Source: Stenotrophomonas sp. HITSZ_GD (GTDB taxonomy: Bacteria > Pseudomonadota > Gammaproteobacteria > Xanthomonadales > Xanthomonadaceae). From it: DNA of 41,064 nt. This document shows, in pieces, positions 1 through 8,967 of the stretch. The translations under genes were made by a program, and so were the position numbers. Each line of letters begins with the position of its first letter. Within the stretch, counting starts at the first letter, position 1. The DNA lies in assembly GCF_029543105.1 (NCBI RefSeq), contig NZ_JARQXB010000025.1:1-41064 (forward strand), read 5' to 3'. The notes beneath the pieces are model-generated. The model did not search any database, was not told where the DNA came from, and worked only from the letters and a program-made list of their open reading frames with translations.

Positions 1-86
1 GTAGGCGACATGGATGTCGCCTACGAGCCCCCATGGATGGGTTCACGGCGTGTCCCGAAAGGGCCCCGCCCCCGCAGGCCGTGCAC
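1..86. repeat. GTAG palindromic repeat, copy R1
   Basis: Bases 1-10 (GTAGGCGACA) and 15-24 form a perfect 10-bp inverted repeat with a 4-base loop. They are followed by a conserved GC-rich tail to about 86. Bases 15-86 reappear inverted at 40993-41064 with one mismatch seen by eye. A diverged copy of the same design lies at 12836-12965. GTAG-headed palindromes are typical REP-like elements of Xanthomonadaceae genomes; membership of a named family is inferred. The block sits just past the leuB terminator. Confidence 0.85.
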
Positions 87-149
87 GATCACAGAACAGC
101 CGATCAACATCGAAGGCCGGCCCCCCCCCAGAAAAAACCAACAGACCAG

Positions 150-173
150 AAAAAGGGCGGCCATCGGCCGCCC
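150..173 (-). terminator. Rho-independent terminator after leuB
   Basis: On the minus strand, arms 155-162 and 166-173 (GGGCGGCC/GGCCGCCC, 3-base loop) form an 8-bp GC stem followed by five T. It lies 16 bases past the leuB stop and ends the ilv-leu operon. The terminator after argD at the other end of the window has the same stem. Confidence 0.88.
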
Positions 174-188
174 CACAGAAAAACCCCT

Positions 189-1280
189 TCAATCCCTCAA
201 CTCACTCACCGCACTACGTTCCCGTATCCGCTGCACAATCCCCACAGAAGCCTGCTGCGTGCTCAAAGGCGCCACGCCGTGCGCCACCAGGTCCGCGGTA
301 AAGGCCCTCGCATCGAGCGCATCGCTGACGCTTTGCTCCACGCACTGCGCCTCCTGCTCCAACCCCAGCGAATGGCGCAGCAGCAGCGCCGTGCTCAGGA
401 TCGTCGCGTAGGGATTGGCAATGCCCTTGTCGGCGATGTCCGGCGCCGAGCCATGGATCGGCTCGTACAGCCCCACCTTGCCCTCGCCCAGCGAAGCCGA
501 CGGCAGCAGCCCGAGCGAACCGGCCAGCATCGAGGCCTCGTCGGTGAGGATGTCGCCGAACATGTTCTCGGTCACCACCACGTCGTAGTCGCGCGGGCGC
601 GAAAGCAGGTGCATCGCCATCGAATCGACCAACTGGTGCTCCAGTCGCACGTCCGGGAACTCCTCGCGGCCGATCCGCGCCGCCACGTCGCGCCACAGCC
701 GCGAGGTCTCCAGCACGTTCGCCTTGTCCACGGAGGTGACATGGCCGCGGCGACGCTGCGCCAGGCGGAACGCCGTGCGCATCACCCGCTCGATCTCCAC
801 CACGCTGTAACGGCACAGGTCGCTCGCATCGGCGGCCGTGCGCGTCTTGTCGCCGAAGTAGATGCCGCCGGTCAGCTCGCGTACCACGATCATGTCCACG
901 CCCGTCAGCAGGTGCGGCTTGATCGGCGCGGCGTCCAGGGCCGCCGCATGCGGCTTCACCGGGCGCAGGTTCGCGTACAGGCCCAGCGCCTTGCGGATCG
1001 CGAGCAGGCCTTGCTCGGGGCGCACCTTCGCGTTCGGGTCGGACCACTTCGGCCCGCCCACCGCGCCCAGCAGCACCGCGTCGGCCTGGCGGCAGGCCGC
1101 CAGCGTGGCCGCCGGCAGTGGCTCGCCATGTCGGTCGATGGCGATGCCGCCGATGTCGTGCTCGTGGAAGGTGAACTGGTGGCCGTGGCGTTCGGCGACC
1201 GCCTGGAGAACGGCCACCGCGCCGGCCACTACTTCCGGGCCGATGCCGTCGCCGGGCAGCAGGACGATGTCAGCGTGCAT
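189..1280 (-). CDS. leuB: 3-isopropylmalate dehydrogenase
   Basis: LeuB oxidises and decarboxylates 3-isopropylmalate to 2-ketoisocaproate with NAD+, the third step of leucine synthesis, in the cytoplasm. The 363-residue product has the usual length. It begins with the isocitrate/isopropylmalate dehydrogenase signature (LLPGDGIGPEV near residues 7-17), carries the ENMFGDILTDEASMLAGSLG metal/substrate region, and has the EPIHGSAPDIA NAD-binding region towards the end. The ATG at 1280 is preceded by GAGG and overlaps the end of leuD by 11 bases, so translation is probably coupled. It is the last gene of the operon. Confidence 0.97.
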   Translation of the reverse strand: MHADIVLLPGDGIGPEVVAGAVAVLQAVAERHGHQFTFHEHDIGGIAIDRHGEPLPAATLAACRQADAVLLGAVGGPKWSDPNAKVRPEQGLLAIRKALGLYANLRPVKPHAAALDAAPIKPHLLTGVDMIVVRELTGGIYFGDKTRTAADASDLCRYSVVEIERVMRTAFRLAQRRRGHVTSVDKANVLETSRLWRDVAARIGREEFPDVRLEHQLVDSMAMHLLSRPRDYDVVVTENMFGDILTDEASMLAGSLGLLPSASLGEGKVGLYEPIHGSAPDIADKGIANPYATILSTALLLRHSLGLEQEAQCVEQSVSDALDARAFTADLVAHGVAPLSTQQASVGIVQRIRERSAVSELRD

Positions 1281-1848
1281 GGGTTACCTCGTACTGGGAA
1301 ATTTCGGTGCCGCGGGCCAGCAGGTAGCCCATCTCGTCCACGCCCTCGATCAGGCAGGTCTGCGCGAACGCATCCAGCGGGAACGCATAGATGCGGCCAT
1401 CGGGCGTGCGCAGCTCGCGCGCGGCCACATCGACGGTGAGTTCGTCGTCGGGCCGCGCCATGAGCGCCTGCACGTCCTCTTCGGCCAACACGATCGGCAC
1501 CAAGCCGTTCTTGAGCGAGTTGTTGCGGAAGATGTCGGCGATCTCGCTGGAGACGATCGCGCGCAGGCCCAGGTCCGTCAGCGCCCACGGCGCGTGCTCG
1601 CGCGAGGAGCCGCAGCCGAAGTTGCGCCCGGCCAGCAGGATGCCGCGGCCCTGGTTCACCGGCTGGTTGAAGGGGAAATCCGGGTTGGCGCTGCCATCGG
1701 CGCGCCAGCGCCAGTCGTTGAACGCGTGCTTGCCCAGCCCGACGCGCTCGGTGGTGGAGAGAAACCGCGCCGGGATGATCTGGTCGGTGTCGATGTTCGT
1801 CTGGCGCAGCACGACGCTGCGCGAGCTCAGGGTGGTGAAGCCCGCCAT
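1270..1848 (-). CDS. leuD: 3-isopropylmalate dehydratase small subunit
   Basis: LeuD is the small subunit of isopropylmalate isomerase. With LeuC it converts 2-isopropylmalate to 3-isopropylmalate. The 192-residue product shows the family motifs QTNIDTDQIIPARFL near the start and GRNFGCGSSREHAPWAL in the swivel domain. The ATG at 1848 is chosen because homology starts there (MAGFTTLSS), AGGAGA lies a few bases upstream, and it forms a TGATG overlap with a 38-codon ORF. Longer in-frame starts upstream have no family similarity. Confidence 0.96.
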   Translation of the reverse strand: MAGFTTLSSRSVVLRQTNIDTDQIIPARFLSTTERVGLGKHAFNDWRWRADGSANPDFPFNQPVNQGRGILLAGRNFGCGSSREHAPWALTDLGLRAIVSSEIADIFRNNSLKNGLVPIVLAEEDVQALMARPDDELTVDVAARELRTPDGRIYAFPLDAFAQTCLIEGVDEMGYLLARGTEISQYEVTHAR

Positions 1849-1964
1849 CAGCGGTTCTCCTGGCGATGGGAGGAAGAGGCACGGCGAGCTGCGGCGCGAC
1901 GACGCGGCAAGGCCATGACGACGACGGCCGACACGACCAGCGCGGCAAGGAATTGCGCGGCCAT
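1848..1964 (-). CDS. 38-aa predicted membrane microprotein between leuC and leuD
   Basis: This small ORF joins leuC to leuD exactly. Its ATG (1964-1962) shares one base with the leuC stop, and its stop (1850-1848) shares one base with the leuD ATG; both junctions read TGATG. GGGAGG lies 7 bases before its ATG. The product starts [20 protein letters not shown], one hydrophobic helix of about 17 residues, and ends in an Arg-rich hydrophilic tail, so an inner-membrane peptide with a cytoplasmic basic tail is likely. Its function is unknown. It could also serve mainly to couple leuD translation to leuC. Confidence 0.6.
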   Translation of the reverse strand: MAAQFLAALVVSAVVVMALPRRRAAARRASSSHRQENR

Positions 1965-3388
1965 CACGCCACCTCCCGCGTGTCGGCATACAGCTCGCGC
2001 GGATCGGCCACGCGGCCGTTCACCGCCGCCCACGCGGCGCTGGCCGGCGAGGCCAGCAGCGTGCGCGCGCCCGGGCCCTGGCGGCCTTCGAAATTGCGGT
2101 TGCTGGTGCTCACGGCCAACTGGCCCGGCGCCACCAGGTCGCCGTTCATCGCGATGCACATCGAGCAGCCCGGCTCGCGCCACTCCGCGCCCGCCTGCCG
2201 CACGATGGCGTCGATCCCCTCGGCCTCGGCCTGGCGCTTGACGATCTCCGAGCCCGGCACCACCAGCATGCGCACGCCGCCGGCTACCTGCCGGCCGCGC
2301 AGCACCTCGGCCACCTGGCGCATGTCGCTCAGCCGCCCGTTGGTGCACGAGCCGACGAAGACCACGTCCACCGGCGTGCCGGCCAGCGCGTGGCCCGGCT
2401 GGAAATGCATGTAGTCCAGGCCCTTCTGCGCGGCCGCGTCGGCCGCGGCCGGGATCGGCGCGTCCACGGCGATGGCCGTGCCCGGATGCGTGCCCCAGGT
2501 CAGGGTGGGGCGGATGTCGGCGGCGTCGATGTGCACTTCGACATCGAAGCGCGCGCCGTCGTCGCTGCGCAACGTCTGCCAATAAGCGACCGCCTGCTCG
2601 AAATCGGCGCCCTTCGGCCCGCGCGGCGTGGCCGCGACCCAGTCGAACGTGGTCTGGTCCGGCGCGACCAGCCCGGCGCGCGCGCCCGCCTCGATGGACA
2701 TGTTGCACAGGGTCATGCGCTGTTCCATGTCCATCGCGCGGATGGTGGAGCCGCGGTATTCCAGCACGTGGCCGGTGCCGCCGTTGACGCCGATCACGCC
2801 GATGATGTGCAGGATCACGTCCTTCGCGCCCACGCCCGGCGCCAGCGCTCCTTCCACGGTGATGGACATCGTCCTGGCCTTGCGCTGCAGCAGGCACTGC
2901 GTGGCCAGCACGTGGCCCACCTCGCTGGTGCCGATGCCGAACGCCAGCGACCCGAACGCGCCATGCGTGGAGGTGTGGCTATCGCCGCAGACGATCGTCA
3001 TGCCCGGCTGGGTGAAGCCTTGCTCGGGTGCGATGACGTGCACGATGCCGCGGTTGGCCGAAGCCATGTCGAACAGTTCGATGCCGAACTCGGCGCAGTT
3101 GCGCGCCAGCGTCTCCACCTGGGTGCGCGCGGCGGCATTGGCGTAGGGCAGCTCGCCGTCCGGGCCGGGCGGCAGGGTCGGCGTGGAGTGGTCCATCGTG
3201 GCCTTGGTGCGGTCCGGCCGGCGCGGCGCGATGCCGCGCGCGCGCAGCTCGGCAAAGGCCTGCGGCGAGGTGACCTCGTGGATCAGGTGCAGGTCGATGT
3301 AGAGCACGGCCGGCGCGGTCTCGCTCTCGGGGACGACGACGTGCGCGTCCCACAGTTTGTCGTACAGGGTGCGTGGCGCTGGGGTCAT
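1964..3388 (-). CDS. leuC: 3-isopropylmalate dehydratase large subunit
   Basis: LeuC is the aconitase-family large subunit of isopropylmalate isomerase and carries a [4Fe-4S] cluster. The 474-residue product starts [18 protein letters not shown], as is typical of LeuC. The three cluster cysteines are visible: C348 in VGSCTNGR and C408/C411 in PGCSMC, each one residue beyond the E. coli positions. Other motifs are TMDHSTP and [14 protein letters not shown]. The ATG at 3388 fits the family length; longer in-frame starts extend into unrelated sequence. It lies 43 bases after the broken methyltransferase and overlaps the next small ORF by one base. Confidence 0.97.
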   Translation of the reverse strand: MTPAPRTLYDKLWDAHVVVPESETAPAVLYIDLHLIHEVTSPQAFAELRARGIAPRRPDRTKATMDHSTPTLPPGPDGELPYANAAARTQVETLARNCAEFGIELFDMASANRGIVHVIAPEQGFTQPGMTIVCGDSHTSTHGAFGSLAFGIGTSEVGHVLATQCLLQRKARTMSITVEGALAPGVGAKDVILHIIGVIGVNGGTGHVLEYRGSTIRAMDMEQRMTLCNMSIEAGARAGLVAPDQTTFDWVAATPRGPKGADFEQAVAYWQTLRSDDGARFDVEVHIDAADIRPTLTWGTHPGTAIAVDAPIPAAADAAAQKGLDYMHFQPGHALAGTPVDVVFVGSCTNGRLSDMRQVAEVLRGRQVAGGVRMLVVPGSEIVKRQAEAEGIDAIVRQAGAEWREPGCSMCIAMNGDLVAPGQLAVSTSNRNFEGRQGPGARTLLASPASAAWAAVNGRVADPRELYADTREVA

Positions 3389-3431
3389 GGGAATGGAATG
3401 CCTTGCGGAAGGAGATGCGGGAGAAGTCGGG

Positions 3432-4204
3432 TCAGATCGCGGTGGCGTGGAAGCGGAGCCGGACATAGTCGCCGGTCCATGCGCCGTTTTCATCGGCCAG
3501 CGCGGGGGCCATCAGCGCGATGGCGGTGTCGAGGATCGCCGCGTGGCGCTCGGCCGCGATGCCGGCCAGCCACGGATCGGCGAAGGTGCGCAGCCAGCCG
3601 GCCATGCCGGTAGGCAGTGGCGTGGGCCGCGGCACCAGGGCGATCGAGTCCACGCGGAAGCCGTGGCGCCGCAGCAGCGTCGCGTAGGCCTCGGCGGTGG
3701 GGAAATACCAGGAGAAAGCAGGAGCGTCCTCGCCGTGCAGATGGATTGCCGCGCGCAGCGCCGTGGTGATGGTGGCCACGTTGCCGTGCCGCCCATCTCG
3801 GCGACGAAGCGGCCACCGGGGCGCAAGGCCCGGCGCACGCCGCGCAGCACGTCTTCGGGCCGGCGCATCCAGTGCAGTGCCGCGTTGCTGAAGACCGCGT
3901 CGAAGGCGTTGTCGTAGGCCAGCGCGTGGCCATCCATCACTTCGGCCTCGACACCGCGCGCCCGCGCGGCCGCCACCAGCTCCGGCGATGCATCCGCGCC
4001 GGTGACCCGCGCGCCGCTTTCGGCCAGCCGCGCGGTCAAGGCGCCATCGCCACAGCCCAGGTCCAGGATGCGCTCACCCGCCCGCGCGTCCAGCAGCGCG
4101 GCCACGTGCTCGCCCAACAGCGGCACGAAGCCGGCGTTGGCGGCGTAGCGCGCGGCATCCCAGTGCTGGCTGGCAGCGGGCAGGGGACGGGCCGCGGCGT
4201 TCAT
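3432..4204 (-). pseudogene. SAM-dependent methyltransferase, frameshifted, inside the leu operon
   Basis: Two overlapping frames together make one class I methyltransferase of about 257 residues. The first frame (from 4204) has the SAM-binding motif ILDLGCGDGALTARL, an acidic residue in motif II (GADAS), and FSNAALHW. It runs to FVAEMGG, then loses similarity. The second frame resumes at about 3788 (HGNVATITTALRAA) and runs to 3432. One missing base near 3788-3791 explains the break: ATGGGCGG is followed directly by CACGGCAAC. The start overlaps the leuA stop as ATGA. The fold resembles trans-aconitate methyltransferase/BioC. It may be a true pseudogene or a sequencing error in a GC run. Confidence 0.8.
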
Positions 4205-5787
4205 CGCAGGGCAGGCTCGGCCGCGTGGCTGGCGTTCGACGATGCCGGCGCATCGGCCCCGGCCGCGCGCTGCCGCAGCAGGCGGTTGGCCACATCCAGC
4301 CAGGCCAGCGCGCTGGCCTCGATGATGTCCTTGCTGGTACCGCTACCTTCGTATTCGACCCCTTCGTGGCGCACGCTCAAGCTGGCCTCGCCGCGCGCGT
4401 CCGCGCCGATGCCAACGCTGTGGACCTGGTAACTGTCCAGTTGCAGGCGCACGCCGGTGGCCGCGGACAGCGCGCCAAACAGCGCATCGACCGGCCCGTT
4501 GCCCTGCGCGGTTTCGGCCACGCGCTTGCCGTCCGGATCGGACAGCTCGACCAACGCATTGGCCCGGCTGCCGACATCGCTGATGGTCATCGAGGCCAGG
4601 CGGTAGCCATCGCTATTGGGGGCGTCCTGCATCAACGCGCGCAGGTCCGCATCGTTGACCACGCGCTGCTGCTCGCACAGTGCCTTGAACTGCTCGAACA
4701 CCAGCTTCAGCTGCTCTTCTTCCAGCCAATAGCCCAATGCCCGCAGGCGCTGCTCGACGGCGGCGCGGCCGCTGTGGCGGCCCAGCACCATCTGCGAGGA
4801 CGGCCAGCCCACGTCTTCCGGGCGCATGATTTCGTAGGTGCCGCGGTGGCGCAGCATGCCGTGCTGGTGGATGCCCGACTCGTGCGCGAACGCATTGGTG
4901 CCCACCACCGCCTTGTTGCGCTGGACCGGCATGCCGACCAGCCGCTGCAGCAGCTGCGAGGTCGGCACGATGCGCGGGGTGTGGATGGCGCTGTCGATCT
5001 CGTAGAACGCGTTGCGCACCTTCAGCGTCATCGCGATTTCTTCCAGCGCGCAGTTGCCCGCGCGCTCGCCGATGCCGTTGATGGTGCACTCCACCTGGCG
5101 CGCGCCGCCTTCCACCGCCGCCAGCGAGTTGGCCACCGCCAGGCCCAGGTCGTTGTGGCAGTGCGCGCTGAAGATCACCCCGGCCGGATGGCCCGCCCCG
5201 GCGATCACCCGCGAGAACATGCCGCGGATTTCCTCCGGCGTGGTGAAGCCCACCGTGTCGGGCAGGTTGATGGTGGTGGCGCCGGCGGCGATGGCCTCGC
5301 GCACGACTTCGATCAGGAAATCCTCTTCGGTGCGCGTGGCGTCCTCGGCGGAAAATTCCACGTCGTCGATATAGCTGCGCGCCAGCGAGACGTGCTTGCG
5401 CACCGACTCCAGCACCTGCTCGCGGCTCATGCGCAGCTTGTGCTCGCGATGCAGCGGGCTGGTGGACAGGAACACGTGCAGGCGCGGCTTGGCCGCCGCC
5501 TCCAGCGCCTTGGCCGAGGTCTCGATGTCGGCCGGCAGGCAGCGCGAAAGCACGGCCAGGGTGGGCGTGCGGACCTCGCGGCCGATCAGCGCCATCGCCT
5601 CGCGGTCGGATTGCGAGCTGGCCGGAAAGCCGGTCTCGATGATGTCCACGCCCAGCTCGGCCAGGGCGCGTGCCATCACCAGCTTCTGCGGCGGGGTCAT
5701 GCTGCAGCCGGGGGATTGCTCGCCATCGCGCAGGGTGGTGTCGAAAATTCGGATTCGGGGCGGGGCTACGGCGGATTCGGTGTTCAC
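4201..5787 (-). CDS. leuA: 2-isopropylmalate synthase
   Basis: LeuA condenses acetyl-CoA with 2-ketoisovalerate, the committed and normally leucine-inhibited step. The 528-residue product has the [12 protein letters not shown] signature at residues 16-27, the metal-binding [15 protein letters not shown] motif mid-protein, and a C-terminal regulatory (LeuA dimer) domain, so it is full length. The start is GTG at 5787, with AGAGGAG upstream, and overlaps the ilvA stop as GTGA. Its own stop overlaps the next start as ATGA. Both overlaps suggest translational coupling. Confidence 0.97.
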   Translation of the reverse strand: MNTESAVAPPRIRIFDTTLRDGEQSPGCSMTPPQKLVMARALAELGVDIIETGFPASSQSDREAMALIGREVRTPTLAVLSRCLPADIETSAKALEAAAKPRLHVFLSTSPLHREHKLRMSREQVLESVRKHVSLARSYIDDVEFSAEDATRTEEDFLIEVVREAIAAGATTINLPDTVGFTTPEEIRGMFSRVIAGAGHPAGVIFSAHCHNDLGLAVANSLAAVEGGARQVECTINGIGERAGNCALEEIAMTLKVRNAFYEIDSAIHTPRIVPTSQLLQRLVGMPVQRNKAVVGTNAFAHESGIHQHGMLRHRGTYEIMRPEDVGWPSSQMVLGRHSGRAAVEQRLRALGYWLEEEQLKLVFEQFKALCEQQRVVNDADLRALMQDAPNSDGYRLASMTISDVGSRANALVELSDPDGKRVAETAQGNGPVDALFGALSAATGVRLQLDSYQVHSVGIGADARGEASLSVRHEGVEYEGSGTSKDIIEASALAWLDVANRLLRQRAAGADAPASSNASHAAEPALR

Positions 5788-6893
5788 CAGGGGGACTCCT
5801 CTGCGGCGATGGCGTGGGCGATGGCGGGTTTGCGGGCGGTGGCGGGCGCGGGTGCGACATCCGGGGTCGCGCGCGCCTGCCTAAGTCGCTCGCTGTTGCG
5901 CCGCCGCGGCTTGCGCGGCGGCCGCGGCCGCACTTCTGACAATAGGGTGGACAACACACCGGCGTCGATATTGCCGCCGGACACGACCGCGCACTTGCGC
6001 TTGCCGGCCACGCGGCGGCCGGCGGCCAGGGCCAGGGCGCCGGCGCCCTCGGCGATGATGTGTTCTTCCAGCGCCAGGCGGACCAGCGTCTCGCGCAGTT
6101 CGGCCTCGCGCACGGTGACGATGTCGTCCAGCAGGCTGGCGCACAGCCGGCGGGTGATGAAGCCGGGAATCTTGACCTTCACGCCGTCGGCCAGCGTGGG
6201 CACGGGGTCGATCTCGCGCGCGTCGCCGCGCACGGCGCGCAGCATCGAATCCACGCCTTCGACCTGCGCGCCGACCACGCGCACGCCCTGCGACTTGAGC
6301 GCCAGCGCCACGCCGGAAGCCAGGCCGCCGCCGCCGATCGGCACGATGACCACGTCCGGCGCGCTTTCGGCGATCTCGATGCCCACCGTGCCCTGGCCGG
6401 CGATCACATCAGGATCGTCGAAGGCGGACAGGAACCGGTAGCCGTTCTGCGCGGCCAGCTCGCGCGCGAAGCCGTAGGCCTCGTCGTAGCTGTGGCCGTG
6501 CTGGCGCACGGTGGCGCCCCAGTGGGCCACGCCGGCGATCTTGGTGGCCGGCGCGCCATGCGGCATCACGGTGATGGCTTGCAGGCCCAGCCGGTAGGCC
6601 GACCACGCCACGCCCTGGGCGTGGTTGCCGGCCGAGGCGCAGATCACCGGGCGGTCGTCGCCGCGTTCCAGGCCGGCCAGCATCGCGTTCAACGCGCCGC
6701 GCACCTTGTAGGAGCCGGTGCGCTGCAGGTTCTCCAGCTTCAACCACACGCCGAAGCGTTCTGCGTAATGCAGCGGCGTGGGGCCCAGGTAGCGGCGCAG
6801 CCGGGCCTGCGCGGCCAGGACATCGGCCACGCTGACCCGCGCCGCGGCGCCGGCTACGTCGGGTTCCACGCTGGCGCGGCCGGTATCAGGCAT
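5784..6893 (-). CDS. ilvA: Threonine dehydratase without ACT domain
   Basis: This PLP enzyme converts threonine to 2-ketobutyrate, the entry to isoleucine. The 369-residue product has the PLP lysine in [10 protein letters not shown] (K63), the [10 protein letters not shown] substrate loop and the PLP-phosphate loop GGGGLASG. It is far shorter than classical IlvA (about 510 residues) and lacks the C-terminal ACT-like regulatory domain. Instead it ends in a basic, Pro/Ala-rich tail of about 50 residues. Length resembles catabolic TdcB, but the position between ilvM and leuA points to biosynthesis. No ribosome-binding site precedes the ATG at 6893; a 27-codon ORF overlaps it by 8 bases. Confidence 0.94.
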   Translation of the reverse strand: MPDTGRASVEPDVAGAAARVSVADVLAAQARLRRYLGPTPLHYAERFGVWLKLENLQRTGSYKVRGALNAMLAGLERGDDRPVICASAGNHAQGVAWSAYRLGLQAITVMPHGAPATKIAGVAHWGATVRQHGHSYDEAYGFARELAAQNGYRFLSAFDDPDVIAGQGTVGIEIAESAPDVVIVPIGGGGLASGVALALKSQGVRVVGAQVEGVDSMLRAVRGDAREIDPVPTLADGVKVKIPGFITRRLCASLLDDIVTVREAELRETLVRLALEEHIIAEGAGALALAAGRRVAGKRKCAVVSGGNIDAGVLSTLLSEVRPRPPRKPRRRNSERLRQARATPDVAPAPATARKPAIAHAIAAEESPW

Positions 6894-6969
6894 GGCGGCA
6901 CGCGAACGGCGGGCGCGGAAGAAGACACCTCCGCACCCACTGCTCCGGAGGACGGGCCATGGCGCTCAT
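6886..6969 (-). CDS. 27-aa small ORF bridging ilvM and ilvA
   Basis: The ATG (6969-6967) overlaps the ilvM stop as ATGA and has GGAGG 7 bases upstream. The stop (6888-6886) lies 8 bases inside ilvA in another frame. The peptide starts MSAMARPPEQWVRRCLLPRP, is basic, and has no recognisable domain. Because ilvA itself lacks a ribosome-binding site, translation of this ORF could deliver ribosomes to ilvA. Whether the peptide has its own role is unknown, and it could be only a coupling device. Confidence 0.45.
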   Translation of the reverse strand: MSAMARPPEQWVRRCLLPRPPFACRHA

Positions 6970-7220
6970 GCCGCGGCCTCCAGCGGCAACACGGTGGCCT
7001 GCACGGATTCGCAGTCGTACACCTTCTCCAGCTGGCGGCACAGCGTCTCGGCCGGGCGGCTGCCCTCGACCTCCAGCTGCAGGTGCCAGCGGCCCTGGTC
7101 GTCGGCGTCCGGTGCGCCATGGATGGCGCACGGGCTGAAGCCGCGGCGTTCGGCCATGCCGATCACGCGCAGCAGCGCGCCTTCGGCCGGACGCAGCACC
7201 AGGTCAAGCCGGTATCGCAT
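6966..7220 (-). CDS. ilvM: Acetolactate synthase small (regulatory) subunit, IlvM type
   Basis: This 84-residue protein is a single ACT-like module (MRYRLDLVLRPAEGALLRVI, then a second half ending KVYDCESVQATVLPLEAAA). That is the size and form of IlvM, the small subunit of acetolactate synthase II. It would bind IlvG and tune activity or feedback. Its start lies 17 bases inside the end of ilvG, an arrangement that favours balanced synthesis of the two subunits. Weak sequence conservation is normal for this family; position is the strongest support. Confidence 0.88.
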   Translation of the reverse strand: MRYRLDLVLRPAEGALLRVIGMAERRGFSPCAIHGAPDADDQGRWHLQLEVEGSRPAETLCRQLEKVYDCESVQATVLPLEAAA

Positions 7221-8925
7221 GGCTGGCCTCCCGTGCGGCGTGGGCGGGATTGCTTTCCAGCATCGTGCTGTTGGCAGTGTTGGGCGGCACCAGCGGCCAC
7301 ACGTTGGCGCGTGCGTCGATGGCCACGTGCAGCAGCGCCGGGCCGGGCTGGGCCAGCATCGCGGCCAGTGCGTCGTCCACCTGGTCGCGCGCGGTGATGC
7401 GCGTGGCCGGAATGCCGAACACCTGCGCCAGCGCGGCGAAGTCCGGGTTGTCGGACAGGTCGATCTCGCTGTAGCGCTCGGCGAAGAACAGCTCCTGCCA
7501 TTGCCGCACCATGCCCAGCGAACTGTTGTCCAGCAGCACGATCTTCACCGGCAGCCGGCAGCGGGCGATGGTCGCCAGCTCCTGCACGTTCATCATGAAG
7601 CTGCCGTCGCCGGAAACCAGCACCACGGTGCGGTCCGGGCAGGCGAACTGAGCGCCCATCGCCGCCGGCAGGCCGAAGCCCATCGTGCCCAGCGCGCCGC
7701 TGGTCAGGTGGTTGCGCGGATGCTGGAAACGGCAATGCTGCGCCACCCACATCTGATGCTGGCCCACATCGCAGGCGATGATGGTGTCGGCCGGCGCGAC
7801 CTCGCTCAGCCGCTTCAGCAGCGCGGGGGCGTAGATGTCGCTGCCTGGCGCGTCGTAGCGGGCGCCGAAGCGCTCGCGATGCGCGGCGCAGCGCTTGCGC
7901 CAGGCCTCGCAGGTCGAGCGGGCCGCGGCCAGTGCCTTCAGGCCGGTGGCGACATCGCCGGGAATGGCGATGTCGGCGGTGCGCAGCTTGGAGATCTCGT
8001 AGGCGTCGGCGTCCAGGTGGATGACCCGGGCGAACGGCGCGAACTCGTTCAACTTGCCGGTGGCGCGGTCATCGAAACGGGCGCCGACCACCACCAGCAG
8101 GTCGCTTTCCTGCACCGCCATGTTCGCCGCGCGGGTGCCGTGCATGCCCAGCATGCCCAGGCTCTGCGGGTGATGCGGCGGCAGCGCGCCCAGGCCGCGC
8201 AGCGTCATCACGGTCGGCAGGCCGGCCGCTTCGACGAAGTGGCGGAACGCGTCCACCGCATCGGCCAGCGCGATGCCGCCGCCAGCGTAGACCACCGGGC
8301 GCTCGGCACCGGCGATCGCCGCCAGCGCCTCGGCCAGGCGCGCCTGTTCCGGTGCCGCGGGTGCGGGCACTTCGGCCGGCACATGCGCCGGCAGCGACGA
8401 GGCGTCGGCCAGCTGCACGTCTTTCGGCAGGTCGATCAGCACCGGGCCCGGACGGCCCTCGCGGGCGATGCGGAAGGCATCGCGCACGACCTGCGGCAGG
8501 TCCTCGACCCGGCGCACCAGGAAGCTGTGCTTGACGATCGGCAGGGTCAGGCCGAACACGTCCAGTTCCTGGAACGCATCGGTGCCCAGCAGCGGCGTGG
8601 CGACCTGCCCGGTCAGGCAGACCATCGGCACCGAATCGAGCATCGCATCGGCGATGCCGGTGACCAGGTTGGAGGCGCCGGGGCCGGACGTGGCCACGCA
8701 CACGCCGACCCGGCCGCTGGCGCGCGCATAGCCGTTGGCGGCCAGCGCCGCGCCCTGCTCGTGCCGTACCAGGATGTGTTTGAGCGAGGAATCTACCAGG
8801 GCATCGTAGAACGGCATGATCGTGCCACCCGGATAACCGAACAGCGTATCCACGCCTTCGGCTTCCAGGGCCTGCGTCAGCCAGCGCGCGCCATTGGGCG
8901 GCGTGGCTTGTGCGGTGGTGTCCAT
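7204..8925 (-). CDS. ilvG: Acetolactate synthase large (catalytic) subunit
   Basis: This ThDP- and FAD-dependent enzyme makes acetolactate or acetohydroxybutyrate from pyruvate, the first common step of valine, leucine and isoleucine synthesis. The 573-residue product has the catalytic Glu region (ILVRHEQGAALAANGYARA), the N-terminal FGYPGGTIMPFYDAL, and the ThDP/Mg motif GDGSFMMNVQELATIARCRL followed by NSSLGMVRQWQ. AAAGGACG precedes the ATG at 8925. It begins 42 bases after ilvC and overlaps ilvM. The named alternative is IlvB/IlvI; adjacency to an IlvM-type subunit favours ilvG. Confidence 0.96.
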   Translation of the reverse strand: MDTTAQATPPNGARWLTQALEAEGVDTLFGYPGGTIMPFYDALVDSSLKHILVRHEQGAALAANGYARASGRVGVCVATSGPGASNLVTGIADAMLDSVPMVCLTGQVATPLLGTDAFQELDVFGLTLPIVKHSFLVRRVEDLPQVVRDAFRIAREGRPGPVLIDLPKDVQLADASSLPAHVPAEVPAPAAPEQARLAEALAAIAGAERPVVYAGGGIALADAVDAFRHFVEAAGLPTVMTLRGLGALPPHHPQSLGMLGMHGTRAANMAVQESDLLVVVGARFDDRATGKLNEFAPFARVIHLDADAYEISKLRTADIAIPGDVATGLKALAAARSTCEAWRKRCAAHRERFGARYDAPGSDIYAPALLKRLSEVAPADTIIACDVGQHQMWVAQHCRFQHPRNHLTSGALGTMGFGLPAAMGAQFACPDRTVVLVSGDGSFMMNVQELATIARCRLPVKIVLLDNSSLGMVRQWQELFFAERYSEIDLSDNPDFAALAQVFGIPATRITARDQVDDALAAMLAQPGPALLHVAIDARANVWPLVPPNTANSTMLESNPAHAAREASHAIPA

Positions 8926-8967
8926 GCAGGGGCGTCCTTTGCGGAGCGACTGGGGGAGGAGCGCGGC

